Below are positions 10,878-44,369 of a DNA stretch of 64,000 nucleotides, piece by piece (within the stretch, counting starts at the first letter, position 1; each line of letters begins with the position of its first letter). The stretch covers positions 94,789,470 to 94,853,469 of the forward strand of contig CM060175.1 of NCBI GenBank assembly GCA_030549775.1. Reading direction: 5' to 3'. Both the position numbers and the translations under genes were made by a program. This DNA is from Tamarix chinensis. Taxonomy: Eukaryota; Streptophyta; Magnoliopsida; Caryophyllales; Tamaricaceae. The notes under the pieces are model-generated. The model saw nothing but the letters and a program-made list of their open reading frames with translations, was not told the origin of the DNA and made no database searches.

Positions 10878-11433
10878 TAGAGTTGTTCATATTATCCAAT
10901 ATTTGATAATTCGATTTGATCTAAAAAATTAAATAACCAATTTGATATTTTTTTTTCAAATCAAATAACCAATCAAATAAAAAAAGATCAAATAAATCAG
11001 ATATCCGATCTGACAAATACAATTATATACATATACACTCTTAACACTATTTACTTTTCATAAAACTTTATTTGATATGATTATGTATATGTGTGTATAA
11101 TTTGAAATGAGTGTTTATAGTAAGTAAATTTTATACTTTTTAATTATTATTTTGATTAAATATTTAATTATTATCCAAAATTCAAAATTATTAATTGAAT
11201 ATAATGTAATTTAATACTCAAATCAAATCATTATATCATATTTATTCAAATTGGATCAATTTTCTTATTTTTTTATCGAATACTTTTTTAGCTAATATTT
11301 TTCATTTGTGGCATGTTCGAAAGTTTGGGATATCTGACAGATTATTTGTTATTCGATCAGAAACTCTAGATATCTAAATTTTTTTTACCAAATATCCGAA
11401 ATACTGTATATTCGATCGGTAAACACTCCTATT
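10878..11433. repeat. AT-rich MITE-like element with weak inverted ends
   Basis: The left end reads GAGTTGTTCATATTATCC and the right end, reverse-complemented, reads GGAGTGTTTACCGATCG. Between them are many ATATCCGA/TCGGATAT-like half-sites and AT-rich filler. The end structure resembles diverged hAT-type MITEs, but no target duplication could be shown, so this stays tentative. Confidence 0.3.
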
Positions 11434-12009
11434 AGTAGCTACATACCAAAAGTGAAAGAGAGAAAAAAAAACAACAAACAATTGTGTACCAAGAAGAATG
11501 ATAAAAGGTTTAGTTAATATCCTTACAAATATGCGCATGCAATTTATGTAAAATATGAAAAAGATAATAAGAATACAAGATTTCTATTAAGTTGACTATA
11601 GTGGCAATATCCGTTTAATATTTTAGTTATTTGTAACCCATGTTACAAACACACAAAGGTCGGTCATACATTATATATCAACGACCCCCAATATAACACG
11701 AAAAAAAAAGGCTACAGAACACAAGGAAGAGAGTCGAACACATAGGCCAAAAAATTTAGAAAGAGAAAAATGTCGAAAAGTTTAGGTATTTTATTTTTAA
11801 CATCATTATCGAAGACTAATTTAATAATTCTTGATTAGAAAATTTATATCTTGATTTAAGATTTTTTTTTTCTTGTTTCACTTGATTTTCTTAGTCTTTA
11901 GTATTTTTATATTAGTGCATGTATAACCCAAAGTAATCCTCCTAATCCGTATAATTTAACCCCGATCCCTTCACCATCGATGACACTGCCGTTAAAGTCC
12001 CAATTGATG
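11434..12009. other. Intergenic DNA, nothing recognised
   Basis: AT-rich with poly-A/T runs. No open frame, transposon end or RNA gene is recognised. The last 50 bp contain the short near-match to 1806-1830 noted above. Confidence 0.4.
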
Positions 12010-12262
12010 AGCATCACAAGAAATAGACCGAAAGAGCTATTTTGATGTACATGACAAGACAGATGGTTGAATTCGTATTTGGGTGGAGGGAGAAATGATC
12101 ATCTTGCCTGCTGGAATTTACCACCGTTTCACTCGCGACACAAGTCCGTCAAGCTGATGAGATTGTTGCAAGGAGAGCCGATCTGAGCAGGCATTTAACC
12201 GGCTACGAGAAAAGCATGCTGCCAGGCGAAAGTACATGAAGAATATTTGCACAGAAAGTTGG
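12010..12262 (+). pseudogene. Acireductone dioxygenase (ARD) retro-pseudogene fragment
   Basis: Plus-strand pieces match the C-terminal half of plant acireductone dioxygenase, the methionine-salvage enzyme of the cupin fold that uses Fe or Ni. From left to right: SYFDVHDKTDG, then a TGA where Trp is expected, then IRIWVEGEMIILPAGIYHRF (metal-ligand His in YHRF). After a frame change come SVKLMRLLQGEP, further stops, and finally HAARRKYMKNI, the usual end of the protein. The pieces are contiguous with no intron-sized gaps, which suggests a processed copy. At least one in-frame stop in the first segment, one shift, and stops after GEP make it non-functional. No poly-A tail is clear. The N-terminal half is absent or unrecognisable. 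Confidence 0.82.
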
Positions 12263-12696
12263 AGTAACTGCTGTGGCACATTGAGGCATTTGAACTCGCT
12301 TTACTCCACTATCTGTGTGTATCGTTGCAAGGTCGAAGTAAATAGGATCGGAGAATGGCATCAAATGTGCCCGTAGATCTCTTGTACTATATTGCACTCT
12401 CAAGCGCACAGTCCCTGTAATCATTTTTTTCATAATAGTAACTGTAATAATTACTAGTAACGCCTATCGAGTATTCCAGAAGAGCTACATCAAGGCCCAA
12501 CCTTTCTACCCCGGCAAGCTATTATCAAGAGGAAACAATGTGTTTGAGAAACCGTTATATATTTCTTCTATTTGATCAACATTTCAAAAGACAAATGCCA
12601 CTATGCCCTATTGCACAATTCATCTCAATCCAAAAACCGCGTGATCAGACAAAAATTGAACCAAAGTCCTGACATCGAAACAAGAAGTCACCAACA

Positions 12697-15600
12697 CTAA
12701 GAAGATTTAGCAGCGACCTTCTTTGCTTGCTTTTTGTCCAACTCAGCTGCCTTTTTCTTATCTTTACGCTCCCTTTTCTTCAAAGATGTCATATGGGCCT
12801 TCAGAATGGTTGCATATGAAGCTTGAAAACGCTGGTGATCTTTTGCACCCACCTAATATTAACATGTAAAAATAAACAAGTCAACCAGGGCGCTGGGAAC
12901 CAAGAAAATCGAATATCACACATCACATTATAAAGAAACATCAAATCACCATTTCGATATTCGGTGAACGACAACCCATAAGCAATAGATGAAAATGGCT
13001 TCTAAACAAGGCATTTTCAGCAAATAAGTCGGCAGTACTTGATTATATATGCCTAGATTACGGTTCCCACCAGTATTTTGACTTCACTAGTTCAGAGACG
13101 TGAACTCAACCTCGCTCCAATTGTCCACTTCAGATTTATCATGGTACTTTATATTAGACTGACAATGAAGCAACAACTCACTCCTGGGGAAAGTACAGAA
13201 GCCAAATTGGACACTTCAAACACACATGCACATGGCAATGAATGTTGTAAATTGTTATTTTTCATCTTTTCTGAGCTATACTTTTTGAGGAGCAATCCAT
13301 GCATGCAGACACTTCGACTTCAAATATGTTGATTCATCTGTGGACCTACATAGGCACTAAACCAGAAAACAAACATTTCCGTACAAAAGAAAACCTTCAG
13401 AATCAGAAGGTTCATATTTGATCCCAATGCAATGACGCTATTCATCCATCTTCTTAATATCAACACAATTTTAGTTATCATCTTCGGTCATTCTCAATCA
13501 ACCACACTTGCATATGATTAAATATCAGCCCCGATACACAATATTGACGGATATTAATCGAATTTTGGGTCAGCTGATATGCAAAATTGGCAATATGCGA
13601 CGGATTTAAAATTTCACGTATTTTTTAGCAATATATCGGTTATCGGCCGATATTTGCCGAAATTTTGCCAATATATGCCAATATTTACTAATATTTGCTT
13701 ATACTTATTGTAAATAAAAAATTAAAAAAAAAATATGCCACGACAACTGTAACATATAAAATATCGTTCGTGACACTTCGACGCTGCAACCACAAGCGCG
13801 ACCGCAATTTATTGCTTGCACGCTTGCCCCCACCTCATTTCCCTTCCACCACTATTACAAAGAAACTAAAACCAGCTTCTTGCATGTTGTCACTCCAGAT
13901 TTAAATAAAATGGGATTGCCATACTTGACATCCATATTTTGTGATAGACAAAAAAATTAATGACATTCTTTTGAGTGCTCTGCAAAGCTTATTATGCATT
14001 GCAACCATATATGTTAACCGCATTATGTAAAGTCATACTTACACTTTATATCATGTTATCAACTATCAATACCTAAGATACAACCAAAAGTTGAAAATTG
14101 TCTTACATTTTCATCCTTATTCGATAGGAAGGGTTCATTAGTTCTTTGCTACAAGATAAAAAAGTGGCACAAACAATTCTTGGAATATTGAGTAGGGATG
14201 CCATAATTAAAATGATATCTGAAATTCCAAATACTTTTACACACTAATCATCTTTGCAGTTCATTCCAACCTAAGGCTCCGTTTGGATTGGGGTGGAAGA
14301 AGGTTAATGGAGGTGAATGAATTGATTCACTCCGTTTGGATATCAGGTTAATAATTTTACCTGGGTGAATCGAGGTTAATGTTTCACCTCCATTCACCTC
14401 GATTAACCTCGTTTTTATTAACCTCCGATTTTGGGGGTAACGGAGGTGAAGGTGAAAGAATAAGTAAATTTTTTACTTAATAGGACCAAAATACCCCTCA
14501 ATATGACTTATTTATTTAATACAAGGGTATAAATATTTTTTTTTATTATTTTAATCTTTATTCACCTCAATTTAAACGAAAATTTTAAAGCATTCACCCC
14601 GATTCACTCAGGTTAGGTTAATATCATCCAAACAGCATTTTAAAATATTCATCCCGATTCACCTCCATTCCCTTCACCTAGTTTAATTTTTAATGTTTAC
14701 CTCTACCTCGATTCACCCCGATCCAAACGGAGAAAACGAGAGCTGTAAATGCACATGATCACCCTAGTTACCCAAAAATGGGAAGCAAAAACATATAATC
14801 CAAACATTTCTACGGTGAATTAGTGAAACTATTGTTGTTTGACATAAAACTGCAACACAATGGATTTCTTCCATCAAACCCCCTTCTCTTTTGAAGAAAA
14901 GACCCTTTTATGAACAGAGATACAAGAACACAAAGGAAGAAACCAAAGAGAAAAGTGTTTATGGAAACCCCCAGTAAATACACATTCCACAAAGTAAACA
15001 TCAAAGCCAGACACCTTGTGCTTAAACATGCTGCTAATTTCAATCTAATAGAGATAGAGCATGTGACACATGAACACAATCATTCAACTGGAATCTTTTG
15101 AATCCCAACATAAATAACTATATACAAATACACTACTAGTCAGCATTTAACTAAAAGAGCAATATGGGATCGGTTAATAGACCTCCAGAAAACTTTCTCA
15201 ACATAGAAACACATCAAGAGCCCTAATCTCCTCCAACATCCCGAGAGATATCCTTGGCTTGCAAATTAACGGTCACATTCAAGGAAAGTGCATAAAAGCA
15301 ATACTTATCTAACCCACCCCAAGATAGCAGTTTCCTCACTTTATAAGGAGGGGTGGGGGGGGGGGGGAATCCACCTTTCCCAGATAGAATTACCAGCAAT
15401 ATATGGAGATGAAGTTGATATCAAACCAGTTGTAAAAAAGAGTCGTGTAATTACCGAAGTGGAAATCTTTTTCTTGCCATCAGTAGCCCGTATAAGGCAC
15501 CTGAATTCCATGGGCTCAGCACCTGTCTTCATTTTATTCTTTCGAGCCTTGGACTGCAATGATGCTAAAATCAACACGAAAAATTGAGTCAAGAGCCAAA

Positions 15601-15990
15601 GAAACAAGAACAAAATTGAGAAGCAAAAATTAAAGTTAGGTACTTGCATCGTTTAAGCGTGACCCAAACGGATCCCTTCTCAGTGCTTCTCTCAAACATG
15701 GCTGTGAGTTCATTGAGAAAGGAATCAATATGCAACGGCACCTAACACCCGACAAACTCAGAATCATCAATTTACATTGAGAAAATCTACATAAATTAGG
15801 TAAAGACAAGGCTACACAACAGATCAGGAGGAATTTAGCAGAACAATGATGCGTTATTCTGCTATAGGGACTATAGGTTAGATTATCAAGCTGTAAGTTC
15901 AAAAGTAAAGTCAGGAAGAGGATGAACCTTGACCGAAGAAGTCGATGAGTCAGTCGCAGCGGATCCAGGACGGTTATTAGCCGGCGGCAT
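12697..15990 (-). CDS. SRP14: Signal recognition particle 14 kDa protein (SRP14)
   Basis: Four minus-strand exons join in frame: 15990-15928 (start codon at 15990), 15741-15648, 15564-15455 and 12852-12697 (stop TAG at 12699-12697), giving about 140 residues. SRP14 pairs with SRP9 on the Alu domain of SRP RNA and slows translation while the ribosome is carried to the ER. Diagnostic stretches are SFLNELTAMFERS, GSVWVTLKRSSLQSK, MEFRCLIRATDGKKKISTS and VGAKDHQRFQASYATILKAH. The C-terminus is the expected lysine-rich tail ending KSS. Intron 2 uses a GC donor: only that choice gives LKRSSLQSK. The 21-residue first exon (Met-Pro-Pro, Ser/Thr-rich) precedes the usual family start, so the protein is longer than typical plant SRP14. 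Intron 3 (2.6 kb) holds a MITE and other repeats. The gene is divergent from ALG1. Confidence 0.9.
13560..13720. repeat. Dispersed CGATAT/GCCAATAT-rich repeat in SRP14 intron 3
   Basis: Repeated half-sites such as ATATCGG, GGCCGATAT and GCCAATATATGCC fall within 160 bp. A diverged relative with AATTTATTGCCAATATTTT and TTATCGGTAATTTCGTG lies at about 32330-32470. No termini were resolved. Confidence 0.45.
14275..14732. mobile_element. MITE (about 458 bp) in SRP14 intron 3
   Basis: The left end GGCTCCGTTTGGATTGGGGTG is mirrored at the right by CACCCCGATCCAAACGGAG. Inside, GGTGAATCG and its complement CGATTCACC, plus AGGTTAAT/ATTAACCT, recur many times on both strands, as in foldback MITEs with subterminal repeats. 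There is no coding capacity. The flank reads CTAA on the left and AAAA on the right, so the target duplication is unclear. The superfamily (PIF/Harbinger-like or hAT-like) is not decided. Confidence 0.75.
15355..15367 (+). repeat. G13 homopolymer
   Basis: Thirteen consecutive Gs (C13 on the SRP14 sense strand) lie in SRP14 intron 3, about 90 nt downstream of the exon 3 donor. They are preceded by GGAGGGGT, making a strongly G-rich patch. Confidence 0.95.
15646..15647 (-). other. GC (not GT) splice donor of SRP14 intron 2
   Basis: On the minus strand the exon ends CGAT and the intron begins GCAAGTAC, matching the extended consensus of GC-AG donors. A GT four bases further on (15643-15642) would change the frame and destroy the conserved LKRSSLQSK junction. 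Confidence 0.8.
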
Positions 15991-16643
15991 TATATTCCTT
16001 TAGAACTTAAACTTGAACGTCTGGTCAGCCGCGGTTGGTGCGTGTAGGAAAAATTCTGAATATATAAAGATCTTGGCAGCAGACAGCGGAACGCCGGCAG
16101 GGGTAGAGGCGGTAGCTGGTCCGACAAAATAGAAGCTGGAGCCTGGAGGAGAGGGTTGGCTGAATATCGAATGCAGAGAGTTTACATTAGCAATGAAGAT
16201 ACGTCGATAAAACTGCTCGTTTTATCAAACACTGTTGTAAAACGGAAAAGTTTGAGTTTAAGATTAAGAAAAAGGGAAAAAAAAGGGAAGAAAAGAAACG
16301 AGTGAGACAGAAAGACCGAGGCATTGCACACCACACCACCACCGTACTAGTCGCCACTCCCGATGGTCTAATCTAACCCGAGTAACCCCAGGGACCCACC
16401 AACTTTCTTGCCGGCGTCTGCCGCCGTGACCACCCTGATCACCGGGATCCGCGCCATATATCTTCACTATCCTAGTCGTAAGCTTACCGCCTACACAGTG
16501 AACAATCAGTCCCCGAGTCTATAATTTCTTCTCTTTTCTTTGTTCCCTTGTATCAGACAAGTTTTTATCTTCGATCCATCTTCAATCTCCGGCGAAAGAA
16601 ATTCAATCGTAGAAATTAAATAAGAGAAAAAGAAGCAAGTAAG
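15991..16643. promoter_or_regulatory. Divergent intergenic region between SRP14 and ALG1
   Basis: The 653 bp between the two start codons must hold both 5' UTRs and both core promoters. The part near ALG1 is pyrimidine-rich on the plus strand (TTTCTTCTCTTTTCTTTG) and looks like a 5' UTR leader. The central part is GC-rich, with CCGCCGTGACC. A TATATAAAG lies at 16061, too close to the SRP14 start and too far from the ALG1 start to be assigned confidently. The apparent open frame here on the minus strand is not supported as a gene. Confidence 0.6.
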
Positions 16644-37930
<21,287 letters not shown>

Positions 37931-39104
37931 TTTCTGGACATGTCTGGTGGTTGATGATTGTTTAGTAGCTGCTGCTTCTTTTTCGCCAGACTGGTCTGAT
38001 AACTGGAGTATCTTCACTCTTGCAATGGGGAACTTCATGCTTTTGAAGTGATGGAGTCATCGCCGCGCTGCAATCATAATAGTTTTCCTACATTTTGTCT
38101 AAAGAGTTGGTTCCTCCGCTTGATCCCACTGCTCAGAATTTTGCTGTTTTAACACCCATCCCAGACCAATGAAACAACAATTAAAAATCGCTGCAATTCC
38201 TGGTTGATGTCAGGTGGCATGGTCTCTTTTCAAAGCTTATAGTTGCTCTTTTTTGTTTGATTTGTGTGCCAACAGATCGTCAGTTTAAAAACTCTGATAG
38301 TTATGAATTCTTTAACAAACATTATTATTCTCAACAGGAGCAACTTTCCTAACCCAGACGTAGAAGGTTGAAGGCTGGCATATAATAACTGCAAAGCCGT
38401 AGCCAATTAGTCTAAGGTAAAAAGAATACTCAAATAAAAGTATTTTGTCTCCTATAGTATTTTCAAGAATTTAAAAATACTTTAAAAACTAAGAAAATAA
38501 TCACAATCACTTGCATAATTACAATGATATAATGTTAGTTTTACCATTTTATAACATATTTGTCCCAAGTTGTTCTTAATTATTTTATAAATAGAAAATT
38601 ACAAATATTTATGATAACTTTACTTATAAAAGAATACGAGACAAAGATGGCATGATTTTCTTAAGGAAACTTATATAACATGCTTTTAATTCATTAAGGT
38701 GTGTTTTTTTCTACTATACAGTACAAGGATATCAACATTCTCCGACTTTGGGGGGGCTATTGATGAAGCATGCTTGTCAAGAACATAAAACTTGTGTAAC
38801 ACCACTACAAATGGTAGTTCAAGTGTTGGTTGTCGTTGCACGGTGGATGCATATTCATCGTACTCACCCAATACACATTGAATATTGAGTAGTATAAGAA
38901 AGGTAAAAAAAAAGTGGAAATGGCAATAACTTCATATATAGTCATTAGGGTGTAATGTGTAATATATAGGAGGCCTTGTGTTTTATTTCAATTTTATTTC
39001 CGTTATCTTTAAAATACAAATCCATGTGTATTTGCTATCAAGTTCAATTGTATTTGTTTCCTAAATTACACATCTCTATGTATTTGTTATCAAGCATCTT
39101 ATCT
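37931..39104 (+). other. ALG1 3' UTR and intergenic DNA
   Basis: The 3' UTR probably extends to about 38160-38350 (AATGAAACAACAATTAAAAA near 38166). Beyond it the DNA is AT-rich and no gene is recognised. Confidence 0.5.
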
Positions 39105-40720
39105 ACACTTGTTGGGGAGAACCAAGGCACTTTTGTGCAAGGAAGATCACTAGGTGACAATGTATGGATATTCACATAATTAATAATTAATTAAGTAGAA
39201 GCATATTAGCCCTAGATTAATGCTTAAAGTCAATAAAACAAAAGCCTATGAGTCACTAAAGTGATCATTTTGATGCAAGTATTATTGGCCTATAGGTTTC
39301 CTTCGTATTTTGTAGAGATGATTATGCAATGTAAAACAAATGTTACGATCTCTTTCAATATTATTGGATCCCTCAAAGTGCCTTTCTCCACTAAGAGAGG
39401 GTTGTGACATGGCGGTTCACTTTCACCTTATCTTTTTGTTCTTGCAATGGAACACATATATCAAAGCTTAAGCATGCTATGGCACAAGGCATTTGCTGGA
39501 CACTCAAGGTCCCATCAACAATTGATTATTGATATATGTTTTTAGAAATGATATTCGCATCTTTCGTAAAGGGGACACCAATTATGTTTAACTTGTGCAT
39601 GATAAACAAGAGGACTTTGCCTAGTATTATGGGGCGAAGGTTAACCCTAACAAGAGTGTTTTGAATATGGATGTTGTGATGTCTCAATAGAAATTACAAA
39701 TACTAGAGATATTAAGATGTAAAGAGGGGTCTTTTCCATTTAGACATACGGGGGTCATTTTGGTAACTATTAGGTTAACTATACAACATTTCCTGCTCGT
39801 GATTGAGAAGATTGCTTGTAGGATTAAACAATGAGTTCATGAACATCTAAGTTATGGAAGTTGAGTGCAACTTGTTGCTTCCATGTTGTTTGGAGTGTAG
39901 AATTTCTGGGTGCAAGCATTTATTTTTCCCAAAGCTATCTTCCATAACGTAGAGACAACCTACAGAACATTATTGTGAACGAGCCTAGCTAAGAAATCAA
40001 TTAAAGCCCTGATTAGTTGGAATCAGGTATGTCTTCCTCTAAAGGAAGGAGGCATTGAGCTCAAAAACTTGCAATTTTGAAATATAGTGTCTATGGGCAA
40101 GAGATTTTGGTGGCTTATCCTTAAGGTTCGGTGGATTCATGGATACTATATCAAACAAGGTAGCATCAAAGGGTATAGATGCAAGGACTCTCAATCATGG
40201 TTATTCATGAGGATTATAAAGCTGAGAAATTCATTACTGCCCTAGATGAGCCTTGATTGCTATGAATTGCTATGAGCCTTGTGGTATTTATGGTGCATTT
40301 GCTGAAACATGGGACCATTTATTTTGTGATTGCAGGTTGGCTAGTGATTGTTGGAGGAATTTACTCAACCGGATGGACATATGTCAACCGTTTGTGACTT
40401 GGAACCCAGCATTAGCATGGATGATTCGTTGATGATAGTAACATAAGGGTAAAATTGTAGTTTTGAGGATTGTGTGTAATACCTTAGTGTATGGGATCTA
40501 GCATGCTAGGTATTAAACAATGTTCTCTACCAAAGTTACAATGATGTGGAAATTTATATAGAATAAAGTATTCATGTTTTCATTAAACATAGCACTAATA
40601 GCAGGGGATAGGTATAAGAAATTTTTGGTTGAGCTTGATAGGTGGCCATAAGGTTCCTGTTAGCATAATTTTTGTGTACATATTTTCCATTTGGTAACTA
40701 ATGAAATTCTTATTGCTTAC
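39105..40720 (+). pseudogene. L1-type LINE ORF2 relic (reverse transcriptase and C-terminal region)
   Basis: Broken plus-strand frames follow the order of plant L1 ORF2. GENQGTFVQGRSLGDNV (about 39112-39165) is the NQ.AFV.GR..DN motif. FSTKRGL, a stop, HGGSLSPYLFVLAMEHI (about 39383-39455) is the RGLRQGDPLSPYLFVLAME motif. VCLPLKEGGIELKNLQ (about 40028-40075) and a WIHGYYIKQ segment (about 40130) are the C-terminal linker. AETWDHLFCDCRLASDCW (about 40303-40355) is the zinc-binding reverse transcriptase tail domain. Stops and shifts are frequent. The FADD catalytic box is not recognisable. No ORF1 is joined to it. Confidence 0.82.
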
Positions 40721-41799
40721 TAAGAAAATTAAGTATTTGTTATTAAACATGTGTTACATAAATAATGATGGTCATTCTTCTCTATAAAGAAATAGGTGTT
40801 TTTTTTTCATCTTCAAAAGTGTGTATTTGTTATAAAAAAAAATGTGTTGAGTAAATAAAATGAAGTTTATTCTTCTATAAAAATATGTATATTGTTTTCT
40901 TAGAATATGTGTATTCTTGTGTTAGAATGATACACATATGTATAAAAAAACAAGTGTATTTATATCTTAAAATATATGCAATTATTTTTTAAATATGTAT
41001 TTATATTCTAAAATATGTGTATTTATATATTAAAAGATGTGTACTTCATTAGGTAATATGTGTTTTATTGTACGATGTGTATTTATGAAGACACAAATGT
41101 GTAATAATTTTTATGCATCTAAGGCACATGAATATTGATATCTTTGTGTAGAGTAAAGTGTGATAAAAAAAATTTAGTATAATTTTTTTAATGACATAAA
41201 TTAAATATAATTTAATTTAAAGTAATGACGTATCATTGGTCGTTATCGTACATAGGGATGGAAATGGTTTGAGTTTGGATAAGGTTTGACTAAACAGAGA
41301 CCTATACTCGCTTATAATACCTAACCTAGACATGTCATATGTATTCATCACCTTTAACCCACACATATCTAAATATTTTATTACTTCAGTTATAACCATA
41401 AAACTATTAGGTAAATTATTATCTAATCTAGCTACAAGTTATACATATGAATTCTAGCATATTTATATATTCACCTAGTAAGCATATAATCCTACATATT
41501 GTCACTATAAGGAAGTTAGAACAAGGTATTCACCATATAAATCACACTTGATAGAATCATATATATGAATTAAATTAAAGTCAAAGGATAATCTTATAAC
41601 ACATAGTAAAATAAATAAATTATTAATACTATAATTGTTAATTGAAGGGTTAGGTTAAGGATGCAAGTAACGATTCATGATTTAATTAAATGGTTGAGTT
41701 AAGGATGTTTATATATGTGTTAAGAAGGCTAAGAGTTTGCATATGGTTATTAAGAAGATGATATAAAGTTTACAAAAGATTTGGAAATTTCATATGTCA
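40721..41799. other. AT-rich intergenic DNA, nothing firm recognised
   Basis: ATGTGTATTTATA-type repetitive AT-rich sequence at 40800-41100 and a short direct-repeat-like patch around 41250-41400 (CCTAACCTAGACAT). No coding domain or clear transposon terminus. Confidence 0.4.
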
Positions 41800-42280
41800 A
41801 AGCTCGCACCACCATGGCAATTTGAGGTTATCTAAACAAGCCTCGTTTGATCGGTGGTTGATCACCGGTTCATGGGTAATTTTTAGCTACTTTTGATTGA
41901 TAATTTTAACTTCCAACACAATTTTGACCATGTTTAATTGCAATTAAGAATAAGTTATAAGTATGAAAGTTATAGTTCTTTCTATTAACTTTCCAACCCA
42001 ACTTGAGTAAAGTCAATTAGAGCTTGTATGAAAAAATTATACTTGAAATACCAATTTTATTTTATTTTATTTTATTTTGTTATTTTATGTGAATAATCTG
42101 GTGACCTTTTTGTTAGTAAAACTCTCCAAAATACCTCTTTTTAGCTCCTTTTTTCATGATTGATTCCAAATGAATAGTTATGGTTTAAGTGAGGTTAAAT
42201 TGATATTTTTAAAGAAAAAGTAATGCAAAATGAGATTATTAACACCATAAAAATATGACATAAAAGGCACTTATCGAATT
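41800..42280 (-). mobile_element. Probable 3' LTR start of the Athila-like element
   Basis: On the minus strand, CTAAGTGTGGGAGAA (about 42294-42280) looks like the polypurine tract of Athila/Tat elements. It is followed by CGATAAGTGCCTTTTATG, a style of LTR start seen in such elements. The far end and the second LTR were not found, so this is inference from position and style. Confidence 0.35.
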
Positions 42281-44332
42281 CTCCCACACTTAGCTTTTGC
42301 AAATCCCTTCGCAAAACCAAAACCAAAAGACTCAAAAACAAACCAAAATAACTATAAGATAACTAACTATCTCAAGAATTCCTTACTTTCATGAAAATCA
42401 AGATTAGCACTTAACCAAGAATCCACACTATTAATTTTATGAACGTCAATTTAAATATATATTCTACACATGAACATGTGTGACATAAAGGAAATAACAG
42501 TAACAATAGTGATGCATAGAAGACAAGCAATCTCAATCATTATTAACTCATTCTCACAAAGGCTGTACCCTATTTTTTTCTCTCATAATCAAGATTAAAT
42601 CATATATGCACATTCATTCAAGTATGTGAGAAATAAGATGGATAAGATAAATGCATAACAAGTAACTCACATACAACATGAAGAAAAGATAATATTTATG
42701 TGGATGAAACATCATTAAGAATACCAATTAATTGATTAATCGACCAAACTATATGCTTGACTCATGTGATTAATCTCCAATAGATTAAGGTTGAGCATCT
42801 TAAAAATTAAATAGGACTTCAAAAAGGGTTGTAACGAGGCTAGGTTTAAGTGTTTGAAGAATGTGATGGAAAGAAGGATCCCAAAAAAAATCCTAAAACT
42901 TAATAGAATGTTTATGTAGAAAAACTCTTCTTGCACATTTAACCTCATCAAGGCATTTTTACAATATATCATATGGCATCATCATATGCCAAATATCATC
43001 ATGTTAGGTCTTTATATCACTTTTTTTCACTTCTCTTCTAAATAGAAGAAGTGAGACAAGCTAGATTTTTTTTCACTTGAGTCATATTTCACCAAAGTAT
43101 GTGCATTTTATGATCTATCCTACCCGACATAGACATTTAGTAGTCTTTTAACCCACCCTCTGATTTTGACATTAATACCTCAAATCTTTTTTTAATTTTC
43201 TTTGTCTCCCTTCTTTTTTAGATTATATGCCCCATATTTATTCTTTTGGATGTTTTCAACACTTCCTTAATTGTTAACCTTGAACCATATGTATATGTCT
43301 CATAAAGATTTCTATTCAATTCTAAAATAAGGGTAGAGATATGTTTTAGGTTTTCGGTTAGGATTAATGTGGGTTATGCAGAAAATTAGGGTGGATGTAA
43401 AAGGTTCAAAGGGTATAACTAGGGCGTGCACATATTGTGTACACAAAAATGGAGTAGAAGATTATTTGGCTATGTGGTCAAAATTCTAAGGCGTCTTTAT
43501 CCTTTTTTCAATCGGGGTGGTTATAACTTAAAAAATTCAATTAGCACATGAACAAGGTTTAGTAATGTCTAGAATCCATTAGCATGTTTATGGCAAGAAA
43601 ATGATCAAAGCAAAGCATAAATAAGGTTTAGAAATGAAAACAAAGTCAAGAAACATTTGAAAATTTATGTGAAACACCCGTGAAACACCCATGAAAAGAA
43701 AGCACATTATAACTTACTTAGGGTCATACAAGAATATTAAGAAGTCTCAATTTACTCATTCTTCATAGCACTTTCTTGTTTATTCCACATTGGCACATAT
43801 ATTTGTATTCACTACGCAAAAAATAATATCTCGAAGACTAAATCGATGTCATCCTACTCTTGTATTCCTCTAGTCATCATGATTTTAGAAAATATAATAT
43901 CATCATAAATTGTCTAAGGGATTCTAAGACTCACAACACACCAAAATTATGCATGATTTTTTTTTTACTTTTTCTTTAGTTCAAAAATATAAGAATAGAA
44001 AAAATCACATTAAAAATGCATGCACACACATACACATACTTAAATCACACATTGTCCTCAATGTAAAGACAAATAAAAAACAAATAATATGTAACTTAAG
44101 CATGAAGAACAAATAAATAAGTAAATGATAAAGAGTAATGATTCTCCCATGTTTCATTGGGTTATATCTCAAACAACACTTGTTTTGATGTCGTTAGCAT
44201 GATATGGTCTTACTATACTTGCTCAATGTGGGTGCTTCCTCTAGTGGCACCTCTTCCACATTATGCTCCACACGTCTCATTGTATGGCTTCAACCTATAT
44301 CTATGAACTTTGAACTTGTTGCTCGCCTATTA

Positions 44333-44369
<37 letters not shown>

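Noticed and set aside
16061..16069. TATATAAAG as TATA box for ALG1
   Set aside because: It is about 580 bp from the ALG1 start codon and in the wrong orientation for SRP14. It cannot be assigned without transcript starts.
16264..16467. 67-codon open frame on the minus strand between SRP14 and ALG1
   Set aside because: It lies in the shared 5' region, has no recognisable domain, and overlaps the probable ALG1 5' UTR.
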